Assembly: GCA_000310025.1 (NCBI GenBank)
Contig: FN649729.1
Coordinates: 1,535,662 to 1,599,661 of the forward strand
Direction of reading: 5' to 3'
Length of the DNA stretch: 64,000 nt
Source: Ectocarpus siliculosus
Taxonomy: Eukaryota > Sar > Phaeophyceae > Ectocarpales > Ectocarpaceae
The notes beneath the pieces were generated by a model. The model searched no databases. It was given only the letters and a program-made list of their open reading frames with translations, and had not been told where the DNA came from. Of this stretch, positions 54,801 to 64,000 are shown one piece after another (position 1 is the first letter of the stretch; each line of letters opens with the position of its first letter). The position numbers and the translations under genes were made by a program.

Positions 54801-55703
54801 TTTAGTCAGCGGGTTACATAGCGCGGTCAATGCAAATTAATGAAGACACACAATCACTTCCCAATATCCGGCGTGAAGGGCTACAGGGCGGCAACTCCAC
54901 GGCTTGCCACTACACCAGCATTCGCAAAACGATCAATCTATGATCAACCAGTTCTCCTGAAAACCCAAAAGGGCGGCGCAGTTTCGGACCCATGTACCTG
55001 GCACTGTCCGCATCATCCAATCAACAGGCAGGCATCGTTCTATTTCGTACCACTTTTTTTTGGGAAATACTTTTCAGAAATTTCTCAGCGATGATGAGCG
55101 ACAACCGAATTTTCTGTGCGCGTGGCGTGGAGGCGAGTCTTCCGTCGACCCGGTTTGCGCGATATAGCAATATATTTGGCGATTCTCCAATGCCGTAGGG
55201 CGCGCGAGGTAGGGGCATGAATCACAGAAAGGCTACCCGTTCGAGATACAACTATGCATACTGCCGTAGACTACGTAGTCTTGAATGCCCCAGTCGGATT
55301 TGGGGCTTGAGCAACGAAGTAACGAAGTACGAAAGAAGCCTCAAAGAATATAATGCGTTGTGTGACGTCAAGAAACTGGACGTTTTTCCAGACTCCCTAG
55401 AACTCAACTCTCTCTCCCCAGTGGAGCGCGTGGTCAGTAAACGTACGGCTGGCCAGGTCAAGGCACCTCGAGGCGATCAGATGATGATGGCTGCGGTGGA
55501 GTTGCATGACTTGGCAACTTTGTGACAAATGTTCACGCACGCACCTGATCCGTCCGCAAAACCGGCAGCTCCAAAAACTTGGCACCAGTAATACCGTTCT
55601 CCGTCAACTGCACCAAAGGCGCAGCGTGAATGTATCCCAGCCTAACTGTCTCTCCTGTACTCGGGCGCGCCAAGATAGGGCTCCCGCGGTGGCTCAGCTC
55701 CAT
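45436..55703 (-). CDS. NLR-like protein: CHAT protease-like + NB-ARC NTPase + STAT-like SH2
   Basis: A minus-strand gene of eleven exons, about 1000-1020 residues, phases all compatible: 55703-55545, 51398-51198, 51031-50881, 50514-50347, 49980-49850, 49476-49228, 48655-48548, 48228-47851, 47590-47541, (47072 to 47132)-46043, 45810-45436. Residues 1-270 are a caspase-like CHAT domain, 271-530 an NB-ARC-type STAND NTPase, then a Gly/Pro-rich linker and a STAT-type SH2 domain. By analogy with STAND receptors it would be a cytosolic switch in which a signal opens the NTPase and activates the CHAT effector; the SH2 would bind phosphotyrosine. That role is inference. The start ATG 55703 gives an N-terminus parallel to the paralogous exon at 62941. 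The joint between exons 9 and 10 is the weakest; if wrong, the SH2 part (ATG 47047) is a separate gene. Confidence 0.75.
47851..49476 (-). other. NB-ARC-type NTPase (exons 6-8) of the NLR-like gene
   Basis: Exon 6 has the Walker A loop GEPGSGKT (residues 288-295) followed by AIQACDYVRERHRFD. Exon 7 is a 36-residue spacer. Exon 8 has Walker B / kinase-2 LLVLDNVDSLL (about 391-401), the sensor-like LKLLATSEHKLL, VEPLETRHASELL and the GLPL-like EIAEGHPGTL at its end. This motif order is that of NB-ARC/STAND ATPases. All nucleotide-binding residues look intact. Confidence 0.85.
48790..48841. repeat. (CT)n microsatellite in intron 6 of the NLR-like gene
   Basis: A nearly pure CT tract of about 50 bp. 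Confidence 0.95.
52509..52709. repeat. 44 bp direct repeats 157 bp apart
   Basis: TCTGTCTATAGCATACGCCG... occurs at 52509-52552 and 52666-52709 without mismatch that I can see. It contains the short palindrome GCATACGCCGCTATGC-like core. It lies in the long first intron of the NLR-like gene. Confidence 0.85.
52925..53260. repeat. GGAGCGG repeat island with inverted copies
   Basis: Units CACGGAGCG and GGGGCGGAGCGAAGCGG face inverse units CCGCTCCGTGA several times, so the stretch can fold back. In the first intron of the NLR-like gene. Confidence 0.6.
54125..54450. repeat. Second GGAGCGG/CCGCTCC island
   Basis: Contains a poly-C run, ACCGCTCCGCTCCGTGAG and related units like those at 52925-53260, plus CGCCCCGCGGAACGG at its right end. 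Confidence 0.5.
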
Positions 55704-58700
55704 AGTTCCAGCTAAACAGGAAGGGTAACAGAATGGTGCTGCTGTAGTTGGTGCTCGCTGATGCTGCATGTCGGTTCGTTGCAACTAAAGAATCGAAGGT
55801 TCCTGAGTTCTGAATATACAATTGTTTGCATGGCGGACAAACTTCTCTCATGTTGTTCCCCAACCTGGGAATTTGCGATTTTTGGAATTTTCTTCCTTTG
55901 GGCTTGCCCGGCGAGGTTGAGAGCGAGCGGCTGTTTGTTACAAAATCCGTTTATTCCGTCGACACTCGCCGGGTTCTGTGAGCGATGAGCGAGGTGTTCT
56001 TTTGACAAAGCCTTCGCCCCCGCCAATATGAAACCGCGAAATGTCCACAGCACAGCATTACATCCGCAAAAAATATCGTCAGTGCTTCGCACGTTGGCAT
56101 GTTACACAGCAGTAGTGCATGTATCAGAGTTTCGTGGAATTGAGTGAAACATGGCGTAGTCTATGTAGACTATGTAGACCAGACTACATTATTAATTATG
56201 TGTAGTAGTTACGACTATACAGCAGCAGTACTTGTACGGGTCTTGAGGTAAACGTCAAATAATCCGGTCGAGGCTCAGTTTCTTATTTCGTCACTACCCT
56301 GTGTCGAGCACAGGCTGTGCAGTACAATAGATAGTGTACTTCAGTAGACTATATCGTCATATTCTTGGTGGAGATTTGAGCTTCGTCCGTCATACTACAG
56401 TACGTGTACAACTCACTCCCAGTGGTTTAAAGTTGATTCTGCTGGTCAGCCGTAGAGGCTCGGAACGTGCCAAAGGAGGGCGACTCGGTCGCCCTCCTTA
56501 GGAATAATATCTGTCTCTACTTGGTAACAACATCTGTCACTCACTACATAGGCAACGCTTCACGATACACTGCATAAACCCATCCATGCAATAGATATAG
56601 AGTCGTTCTTGTACCGCAATTACTCCAACACTATGTGTAAACATTTTTCACTACTCGTACAGCCCAATGAACCCCATCGTTNNNNNNNNNNNNNNNNNNN
56701 NNNNNNNNNNNNNNNNNNNNNNNNNNNNNNNNNNNNNNNNNNNNNNNNNNNNNNNNNNNNNNNNNNNNNNNNNNNNNNNNNNNNNNNNNNNNNNNNNNNN
56801 NNNNNNNNNNNNNNNNNNNNNNNNNNNNNNNNNNNNNNNNNNNNNNNNNNNNNNNNNNNNNNNNNNNNNNNNNNNNNNNNNNNNNNNTGGCCTCGGCATC
56901 AAGCCCGCTTGCGCGCGTTTAGCCCCTCATACGTTCCACATCCTTTTTGTTAGCCCCCCATTCGTTCCGCATCCTTTTGGTATGCTTTGTTGTCGAAACC
57001 CCTGCCACACGACCCGAAAACCGGGTGTCGACCAAGCACTCGCCCTCTGCGGTCGTGCCGGCCGCCGGCCATCTTTCTCTTTCGTCTTGGTGTTTTGTTT
57101 CCATCGGGAACACAAGGCGAAAGGGAGGAATACGGCCTTCTAGAAGGGACCCCTCTGTTTATGCATGGTTTGCGCACGCCTATGAACAGTCCCTCGGGGG
57201 GGGGGGGGCGAAGTGGGTCGCCCTACAGTAACCGTCTTGCCCTTCCCCTCGGCTCAATCTCCCTCCTCATCGTGCCAGTGTCGTTTAATGTTATGGGGTC
57301 GCGCCCAACGCTCCCCTTCTCTCCCGGCTATGACTCATTGCTGCTGTTTGTTGCCAAAAAACATCGTTTGTTTGTCGACCAGACAACCGGGGTGGCACGG
57401 TACCACGCCATGTGCTGATCCCTCTTCCAACTTGGGTGAGCTCAACCGTGTAACACAAACTGCTCCAGGCCAGGTCGTCTAGACTTTCTCTCGGCGAACT
57501 AACTCTTGACCATGATTTCAAACAACGCCCTCTTCGTCGGTCCCCAAACTCCTGCTGCTTCTATCTGGATTCGTCGATGAGGTTCGACGTGTACAGCGAT
57601 CAGACCTTCATCCCAACGCGATATCATGTCATCTGCAAGGTGTTTGTACTTTGCTTCGACCAGTCACAGGTTTCGCAACATGGCACCATCCGCACCCTAT
57701 TTGCACCCGAACCATGCGTCTTACTTGGAGGCTCGCGCGTGTACCGCGGAAGCCACCGCACTTGCTAGTCCAGCCGAGGGCCAACAGCTTGTACTAACTC
57801 CCCGCATCAGCACGGATTGCCCTTCTTCTTGTGGTCTGTCGTATGGGACCATGTACACCACCCACACCGCCATCAAGATTCCAACGAGTTCTACCAGGTC
57901 GATGGTGCTGTCCGATGATTCTCTCGCCAGAGCATCGCACTTTAGCTCGGATGACAACGCAGGGTCACTCGTCTACAGCAGTGCCAGGCCCATTCCTGAG
58001 AAAAAAACTCATATCACTTGAACACCATGCTTTTGAAATTTGGTTCTTACGAACCTGAGCTTATCTGGTGGACAAAGAAAGAAGTGGAGACAAAGAAATC
58101 ACACAAAATACCGATCTCCCAACGCCAAGAAACCACATGTTTTTTGCTGTTGGACATAGGAATGAAGCAACGGCCGCTTGGCCATTGTCGCAGCTCGACA
58201 GCGATCAGGACCTCGACTCGATCCGTCTTTCGGAGTCCCCTCCAGCAATAACAAGACCGAGCGTCGATCAATGAAGCGTTGTGACTTCTTCGGGCATGGT
58301 TTGAGAATGCTCATAGGGTAGATCAATCGGGCGGCTGCCTCGCAAACCAGCCACATCTACGACTACCGTGTGGTGTTGTCATATGATCAAAGCGTCTTCA
58401 GGGTGGGTTGCCATGCACCTCACGCTGTAGCCGAGGCGAACGCGCGCCGTACGAGCATGGGCGGGCGCCGATCGACGGCCACGAATGAGTCGGCGCCACA
58501 CCGACCGGCAGGGTAACAGTCCCCGGATCCACGACATTCGCAGCAACAACCAGGGATCAGGGTTAATACAATATGTTCGGGGCCACTGATTTGATTTTCA
58601 AAGAAGTAGTCCAGTAGTGCCGGTAGACATGCACACGCCAATGCGGGTGATACAAGTTTTGTCTTCAAAGGAGTCGGCGCACGTTACTGCTGGCAAACAA

Positions 58701-59034
58701 GACGGCAGAAGGAAAAAAAACAACGTTCTCCGCTAAAAGTATAAACGGGGGCATGAGAATTACGTCTCACATAGCTGCGGCAATAAGGTGCTGTCCTTCG
58801 CCAAAGTAGGTGTTTCTTACAAGTGGGCCGGCGCTGCATCTCCAGGAAGTCCCCGGCACGGAGTATGCATATGCACCTATCGCTGGAGTCTTAGACGGTG
58901 CATGCTTTACATGGATTGAGAACGACGCACTTGAGAGACTCCGCCCGTGAAGCCCCAGGGGCCGTCTTTAAACCTGTTGCACGTGCAACGTTACCAAACA
59001 TGTGCTCCACACAACTTGAACATCATCAGGCGTC
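55704..59034. other. Gene-free stretch with assembly gap
   Basis: Contains the 5' flank of the NLR-like gene, an assembly gap of 206 N (56682-56887), a poly-G run at about 57188-57200 and several short hairpins (for example near 56155-56180). Short open frames at 57577-58021 show no motif I recognise. Confidence 0.45.
56682..56887. other. Assembly gap (206 N)
   Basis: Unknown bases; frames crossing it are meaningless. Confidence 1.
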
Positions 59035-61897
59035 CTACCGCTCTCTTGGTTGTTCTGACAACATCTTCTCCAGCTCAGCGACGCGGGCTTCTAAGCGCTG
59101 CGCCCTTGCCTCTTCTCTGAGCCTCCTCTCTTCAAGTTGAGACAGGGAATTCTCCGATGCTCGTCCTCGCTCTTCCGCGGCTTTCAGGGCCTGCCTAAGC
59201 GCGAAGACCTCGCTATCATTCTTGTTATCCCTGCACCCTTTGTCTTGATCCTCTGCTGTAGACCCAACACCCCCGGCGGTGTCGGTCATAGTAGTGGCAC
59301 CACCCGTTGTAGGAACACAATTTTTTGGGTCCGACGCTCGTCCCGGCGTTTGGCCCGGAGTAGACGTTGCCCTCGACGGTGACCCTACTACACTCGTGGT
59401 GAGCGGCGTCACTGGGGAAACACTGGTTTCCTCAGCAGTGGCGGTAGCAGGAGCAGCAGCCGACGAAATTTCAGCACATCGCCCTTGGTTTTTCCCCATT
59501 GGCGAGTGGTCCTGTTGCACAGCGTTTTTGAGGGGCGGGGAACCACCAGTGGGTAATAGTCACCGCTAACACTTGCCAACTCCGACAACAGTAACATATG
59601 AACGCCACAACCCAGATGGCCCCCCTCTTTCTCGCGCGGAAGCAAGCATGCAGGACCGTGGCAACAGCTGTATTTCGATCTTCCGGAGGAGCAGCATCAG
59701 ACGAACACATCCGATCGTATTTCCCGCTGCTCAAGACAACCAGTGGGCAACGCCCGGTCGACAGCACCCGGGCGTACGGAGTGGAACGCCTTTCTCTCTG
59801 GACATCAGCGAGGCATTCTGATAGAAGATGAAGTTGCACGAAATATTTTATGCCTTTAGGGTGGACGAAGCAAGTGAGGTACACTTACCCGAATGCGATC
59901 AGCCGCGCTGAAGGAAATGCGCCTGGTTGCCTGGCCCCCCGCCTGGTTGCTATTTGCCCCATGGACGGCTGTTTCGGCATCGATCTCTCCAGCGTTTTTG
60001 TTTGTTACCACGACAGAAGGTAGTGGGAGAAGGGCACCAGGTTTGTGCGAGGGGGCTGTTGGCGATGACAGCAGTAGTGGTGCCGCTGCCGCGACCGACG
60101 CGCCGTTCATTGTTCCGGTGCCCGTGGCGTGTACAGCAGTTGCCATCAACGTTCGGGGTATTGCCGGGCACGACCCTCGGCGCTGCTTGGTGTTCTTCAC
60201 TCTCGCGGCGTGCTCTTTCAGCAGGGTGCGCACGATCTCTCGAGAGTCCTCGCTCAAGTCGCTTCCTACCACGTCGCCCGGCGTCTTCCCTTCGGCATCC
60301 TTGAAGTTGGCGTCTGCCCCTCGCTTGAGGAGCAGCTCCACGACTGCAGCGTAGCCGTATCTGCGCAGACCCGTGTGGAGTAGAGGGTGGAGGGTTGGAA
60401 GATACAGCTACATGCAGTGCCGGCTCTCGCACGTTCCTCGAAGTCTGACATACAAGCACATCAGCCGATTGTTACCTAAACGATCGACCCTGGCCGTTCA
60501 CTGAGGGGGGAGGGGGCATCGATGAGTGCGGATAGACACACAGATGGGAAAGGAGGGCACCCAATCGCCCGTAACTTCTTAGCGACCTAGTCTGGAGATT
60601 CGAACCCTTACATCCAAGTGCTTTCCACGGTTTGTTGTAGCGTGCTCTGGAATTCAGTGCCTGACGTAGTCCGCACGCTAGCACGTGTCAAGATCTGTAG
60701 AAGTACGCGTTTTTTCGATGTAACTATCCTACCTTACCTGCTTGTCGCCTCCGTCGACCCATTAGGATCTCGAATGCACAAATATCGGCACTATCGGAGT
60801 TTAAGCCGCTGGGAAGAACAATCAATGTAGGATTCGAAGTTGAATTTCGAGAAGCAAACTTGTTTCCCTCCCTACCCCGACTCTACGTATCCCGATGGGA
60901 ATCCCCATTTTGTAAAGACAACACGCACTGCAGGTACGCCAAGGGCGACATCGTTGATGGTTGAGGAGTTGAGGAATCTATTCCGGTAAGACGATAGAAG
61001 AAGTGTGTATGTCGTACACCACAACAACGTCGTACACATGAAAAAAAGGCGAATGGGAGGCAAAATGCGAGACCAGGATATCATTTCGCTTTGGCGTTCC
61101 AATAAGAGTCTTGTAAGGTGCTTATTCGAAGAACGGGCCGGAAAAGCCTCCAGTTGAAGCACCGATAGCGTCGTTCGTACGATGCATGTCGCCAAGCCTA
61201 CTATCTAGTTGATATCCACAGTAGATTACCTGTTACCCAGTCAGCCGCTCTGCTGTGTCGCTGCTTTCAGTTAACCAGCGGAAAACTCTGTTGGATGCTA
61301 CACGTATACGAACATCCGCACCTCCTCTGACCTACGTTCTGCGGTCGCCACCGTGCGCTTTCGAAATGACATGGAGTTGATACTGCCGCAGGACTACCAA
61401 TGTAGCTGTTCTTCGAGCATGCAGTGGCTGCTGCATTTCAAAAATACGAACATCGACCATGTAACTTGGCCTTGCTACAGTAGGGTAGGAAAAAACAACA
61501 ACGGTCAATCTACGGACGGGTGCAACATCTACATTAGAGCAGTCCTGGCTCGGCGGAAACACCTTGTAGCCCAATGAAGCGGCGTGCGCCTGTTCTCGTC
61601 GACGGCCCTAGGGTTTCCCCCTCGGTCCAGCAACAGCTGGCAGCACTGCGGATGACCGTTGGCAGCCGCGACGTGCATCGCAGTCCACTTATCCCCGTCT
61701 TTCGCCTCCAGCGCCGCCCCACTTCGGAGCAACTGTCTAGCAACCTCAAGGTGTCCCTCTCTGACCGACAGCATCAGCGGGGTCCATCGATCGGGGTCTC
61801 TCTTGTCTATGATGCCCCCGGCTTTCAGGAAGGCTCTTACCTCGGCCAGGTTTCCATCTCGTGCCGCTTCGTGAATATCGATCTTGTTGCTTGCCAT
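59035..61897 (-). CDS. Ankyrin-repeat protein with C-terminal coiled coil (427 aa)
   Basis: Three exons on the minus strand with matching phases: 61897-61563, 60360-59889, 59511-59035. Exon 1 starts at the ATG of MASNKIDIHEAARDGN and holds three ankyrin repeats (key motifs RWTPLMLSVREGHLEVARQLL, KWTAMHVAAANGHPQCCQLL, RTPLHWAT). The splice to exon 2 completes a codon and gives RTPLHWAT-R-YGYAAVVELL, a perfect fourth repeat (GADANFKDAEGKTPGDVV). A Ser/Thr/Ala-rich region follows (about residues 160-340). The last 60 residues are a Glu/Arg/Leu-rich coiled coil (LRQALKAAEERG, LEARVAELEKML). Ankyrin repeats bind proteins, and a coiled coil would allow dimers. No catalytic domain is seen, so the function is unknown. 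A decayed copy lies at 43465-43800. Confidence 0.82.
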
Positions 61898-62940
61898 GTT
61901 CGTTGGCACTGCGTCGTGTGTTCGATTGTTTCGAGTGCTTCGCGCAACAGTTGTTGATTGGGCGCTGCGACACAGAAGCCCCGAGACAACCGCATAGAAA
62001 TGTGCTTTCCTGTTATCCTGGTGCCCGCGATGCCTTCCTTCACCCCGTGGTAAGCGGGAGAGACCGTATGCTGGAATTCAAGGGCGGAACAAATCACCAA
62101 GGGGTGACGTGTTTGCATGTGCGGAGGTTGTCGTGCGGATGTTGTTCATCGTGGAAAAGATCCGTACTTCCAAACACGCAAGGCAACGACTAGCAACGAC
62201 AATGAATAGTCTTTATGTCTTACGTACGTATACATAACATAGTAGCAGGTAGACTACTGATGTACCAGTAGTGCGTATCAAGTCGCATTTAAAAAAATAC
62301 GGCAGTTTCGCAATCTTTGTCGAACCGCAACATCCGCCTCCCCCCTTCACGCGGCTGGTTCCCCTCACGTCCCCTGCGCGCCACACTATTGCTGTACGAC
62401 GCAGGGTGTGCATGCACACGCAGATATAATAAGATCTCTATCTCCCTCTCTCGCTCGCTCTCCCTCGCTCTCTCTTTTCTCTCTCTCTCTCTCTCTTTCA
62501 CGACCTGATGCTTGCCTATAGACTACTGTAGTCCATGAAGCAAGCAACAGCTCTGGGACTACTGCTGTAGACATGTATACATTACTGAATATTGGCTGAG
62601 TTTGTCTTCGTTCGATCGCACATGGCTCCCTACCGCTGCCCGCGCTGACATCAGCCCAGCCCGACGCCCGATGCGGCGCAACCACACAACGCGACCGCAA
62701 GCCACAAGCCACAAGCCACCACAAGCCACAAAAGCCACAGAGACCAGCGAGCCCAACGTAAATTTCTGTTGACGGTCCGCAGGACAGAATGACAGAATCC
62801 TGGGGCGGCGGAACGACGCCGTGACCTGTTCTTCGAATCGTTTCTCGGAACACCAGACAACGTCCCGAAACACAGCCCCAACTCGGGGTGCGGCATCGCA
62901 GTACAGTAGCAAGAGCCCACTTTGTTCCCACCCGCCCATA
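61898..62940. promoter_or_regulatory. Divergent upstream region with CT microsatellite
   Basis: About 1 kb between the ankyrin gene start (-) and the CHAT exon start (+), so both promoters probably lie here. It contains a CT-rich microsatellite (about 62431-62498), a short GCCACAAGCCACAA direct repeat near 62698-62740 and palindromes of the GACTACTGTAGTC kind near 62521. Confidence 0.35.
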
Positions 62941-63090
62941 ATGGTGCTGAGCCTCCCAGCGAGCACTCGACGGGCGAACCCGGACACGGGAGAGATGACA
63001 AGGTTGGGGTTCATCCACGCTGCGCCTTTGGTCCGGTTTGACCACAACAGAAACATGTTTCGGGAGCTGAAGGCGCTGCGGACGTGCGAG
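62941..63090 (+). CDS. First coding exon of a second CHAT-type gene (partial)
   Basis: 50 codons from the ATG at 62941 to a GT donor after 63090, phase 0. It contains TGEMTRLGFIHAAPLVRF and RELKALRTCE, matching exon 1 of the minus-strand CHAT/NB-ARC/SH2 gene (TGETVRLGYIHAAPLVQL ... LPVLRTDQ) in length, phase and position of the conserved strand. The next exon should begin with the ELELIR-like helix; I find none before 64000, which agrees with the long first intron of the paralogue. The gene therefore runs off the right edge, or only this exon survives. Confidence 0.6.
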
Positions 63091-63444
63091 GTGTGTTGAT
63101 GTGCTACTGTGCGCGTAAGTTTTGTCGCGTCTTGCTTGTTGTTCCAATCAATTGGTGTTGACAGTCACGGGAACGAAGCAGTGCCATCATCTACGTGAGG
63201 GGCGCAAGCTCGTCGGTTGAGATACATAGATGAATTGGCGTCCGGCTTGATGAAATATATCCGATGAAGCATACGCGGCCGCGGACACGACTTATCTTTT
63301 TTTGCTCCCAGCTCACGGCACAGGTAGGTACTGCTATTGTAGCGCAAGGTTGCTCCAAGTCACGCAATATAATAGTTGCTGCACCTCAGCAGTCATCACC
63401 CTTGGATCGATGCGTGAACCTGTGAAACCGTATGTTTTACTTAC

Positions 63445-63528
63445 CGCGCGCTCCACTGCGGGGGAGAGTGGAGCAGGGGACTGGGAAAACGGTGTGCCGC
63501 AGTTTCCGCAGTTCATGACGTCACGCAT
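63445..63528 (-). CDS. Possible exon with a CxxCG zinc-knuckle motif
   Basis: 28 codons, MRDVMNCGNCGTPF..., followed by a consensus donor GTAAGT. It overlaps the presumed first intron of the CHAT gene on the opposite strand. No partner exon was found with a matching phase, so it is only a candidate. Confidence 0.25.
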
Positions 63529-64000
63529 GTTGTCAAGTACCTGGTACTTCGAAGTGCGGTACATGTACTGCTGTAGTTGCAAGGCGAAAAAATGTTATTC
63601 GTCCAATGTCGAATGCCCAACCGCGGTTTGTCCTCGTAATATATTCTTGGGCACACTTTGCATTAGAGCTCACACGGGCGTAACCGGCATGCCGCGGTAG
63701 TCTGACCATCTCTCCGCGGCTCCCTACCTATGCATGCGTATGTTATAATAAGCAAGTAGATTCCAACATTTACCGCACCCTGCCACCTTGCCGCCTTGCC
63801 GTCCCACAAGGGTCACGCAGAAGAGAACCACGGCCGAAGTAGTGTAAGAAGTAGTGCACACGTGCACACCTGTGCACACGGCATTTGCTGTATCCAAGGG
63901 CCGGGGGCTATCGGCACCCCATTCCTTTCATGAGGGTGGGAATACTGCTGTAGCATGAGCCAGCTCGTACTTTTGCTGTAGATGGTAGGCTTCGACTAAA
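63529..64000. other. Right edge, nothing recognised
   Basis: No frame with protein-like features. Probably the first intron of the CHAT-type gene that starts at 62941. Confidence 0.4.

Larger units (their letters stand above)
49850..55703 (-). other. CHAT domain (exons 1-5) of the NLR-like gene
   Basis: Exon 1 gives RLGYIHAAPLVQL...LPVLRTDQ, the usual N-terminal strand of this CHAT group. Exon 2 continues ELELIRNMLRESGR and reaches LHFAGQGND (residues 92-100), where the family normally has HFSGHG. Exon 3 contains the cysteine loop FISSCSSEMSG (Cys143) and AGVPHVVAVK. Exon 4 ends at a GC donor (GAAG|GCAAG at 50347/50346), and its junction with exon 5 restores FVLLPEGGNHDV, the standard end of the domain. 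Intron 1 is 4.1 kb and full of repeats. Confidence 0.8.

Noticed and set aside
56609-57143. Open frames across the N run
   Set aside because: They consist of unknown residues from the assembly gap.
59573-59831. Plus-strand frames opposite the ankyrin gene
   Set aside because: Located in the intron between ankyrin exons 2 and 3, short, without motifs.
60590-60690. Minus-strand GGTTCGAATC with an A-box-like stretch about 80 bp upstream
   Set aside because: Acceptor and anticodon stems do not form; kept only as a weak SINE-like hint inside the ankyrin gene intron.

Overview
This is a eukaryotic nuclear window. Its genes are split by many GT-AG introns of roughly 0.3-4 kb, splice phases match across exons, and there are no bacterial operons. 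Gene style (mean intron about 0.73 kb in the largest gene, GC-rich exons, Ala/Gly-rich proteins, NLR-like and ankyrin genes) fits a stramenopile, most likely a brown alga of Ectocarpus type. That placement is inference. An assembly gap lies at 56682-56887.

Left part (1-6583): one single-exon gene on + (1357-2184) for a probable two-pass mitochondrial membrane protein, a 3.6 kb stretch without a recognisable gene, then a small intronless gene on - (6097-5759) for a 112-residue protein ending in a farnesylation-type CaaX box. That gene and the next one are divergent and share a 486 bp upstream region.

Centre (6584-36974): a complete 35-exon gene for the largest subunit of RNA polymerase I (RPA1/A190). 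I traced every exon with matching phases (1885 residues). Its introns hold a duplicated pseudo-exon, foldback elements, paired dispersed repeats and a tRNA-like element.

Right part (37-64 kb): a repeat-rich accessory region. It holds a dead Ty3/gypsy-like reverse transcriptase/RNase H relic (-), tandem repeats of about 92 and 195 bp, and islands of GGTGCGGT or GGAGCGG repeats. The main gene here is on - (55703-45436). It encodes, in one chain, a caspase-like CHAT domain, an NB-ARC-type NTPase and a STAT-like SH2 domain. Introns separate eleven exons whose phases all match. This looks like an NLR-type receptor in which an SH2 domain replaces the usual repeat sensor. A second gene starting with the same kind of CHAT exon runs off the right edge on + (62941-63090). 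Between the two lies a three-exon ankyrin/coiled-coil gene on - (61897-59035). An inverted, broken copy of its first exon sits at 43465-43800. The right part therefore reads as a cluster of fast-evolving immune-receptor-like and ankyrin genes next to a housekeeping gene.
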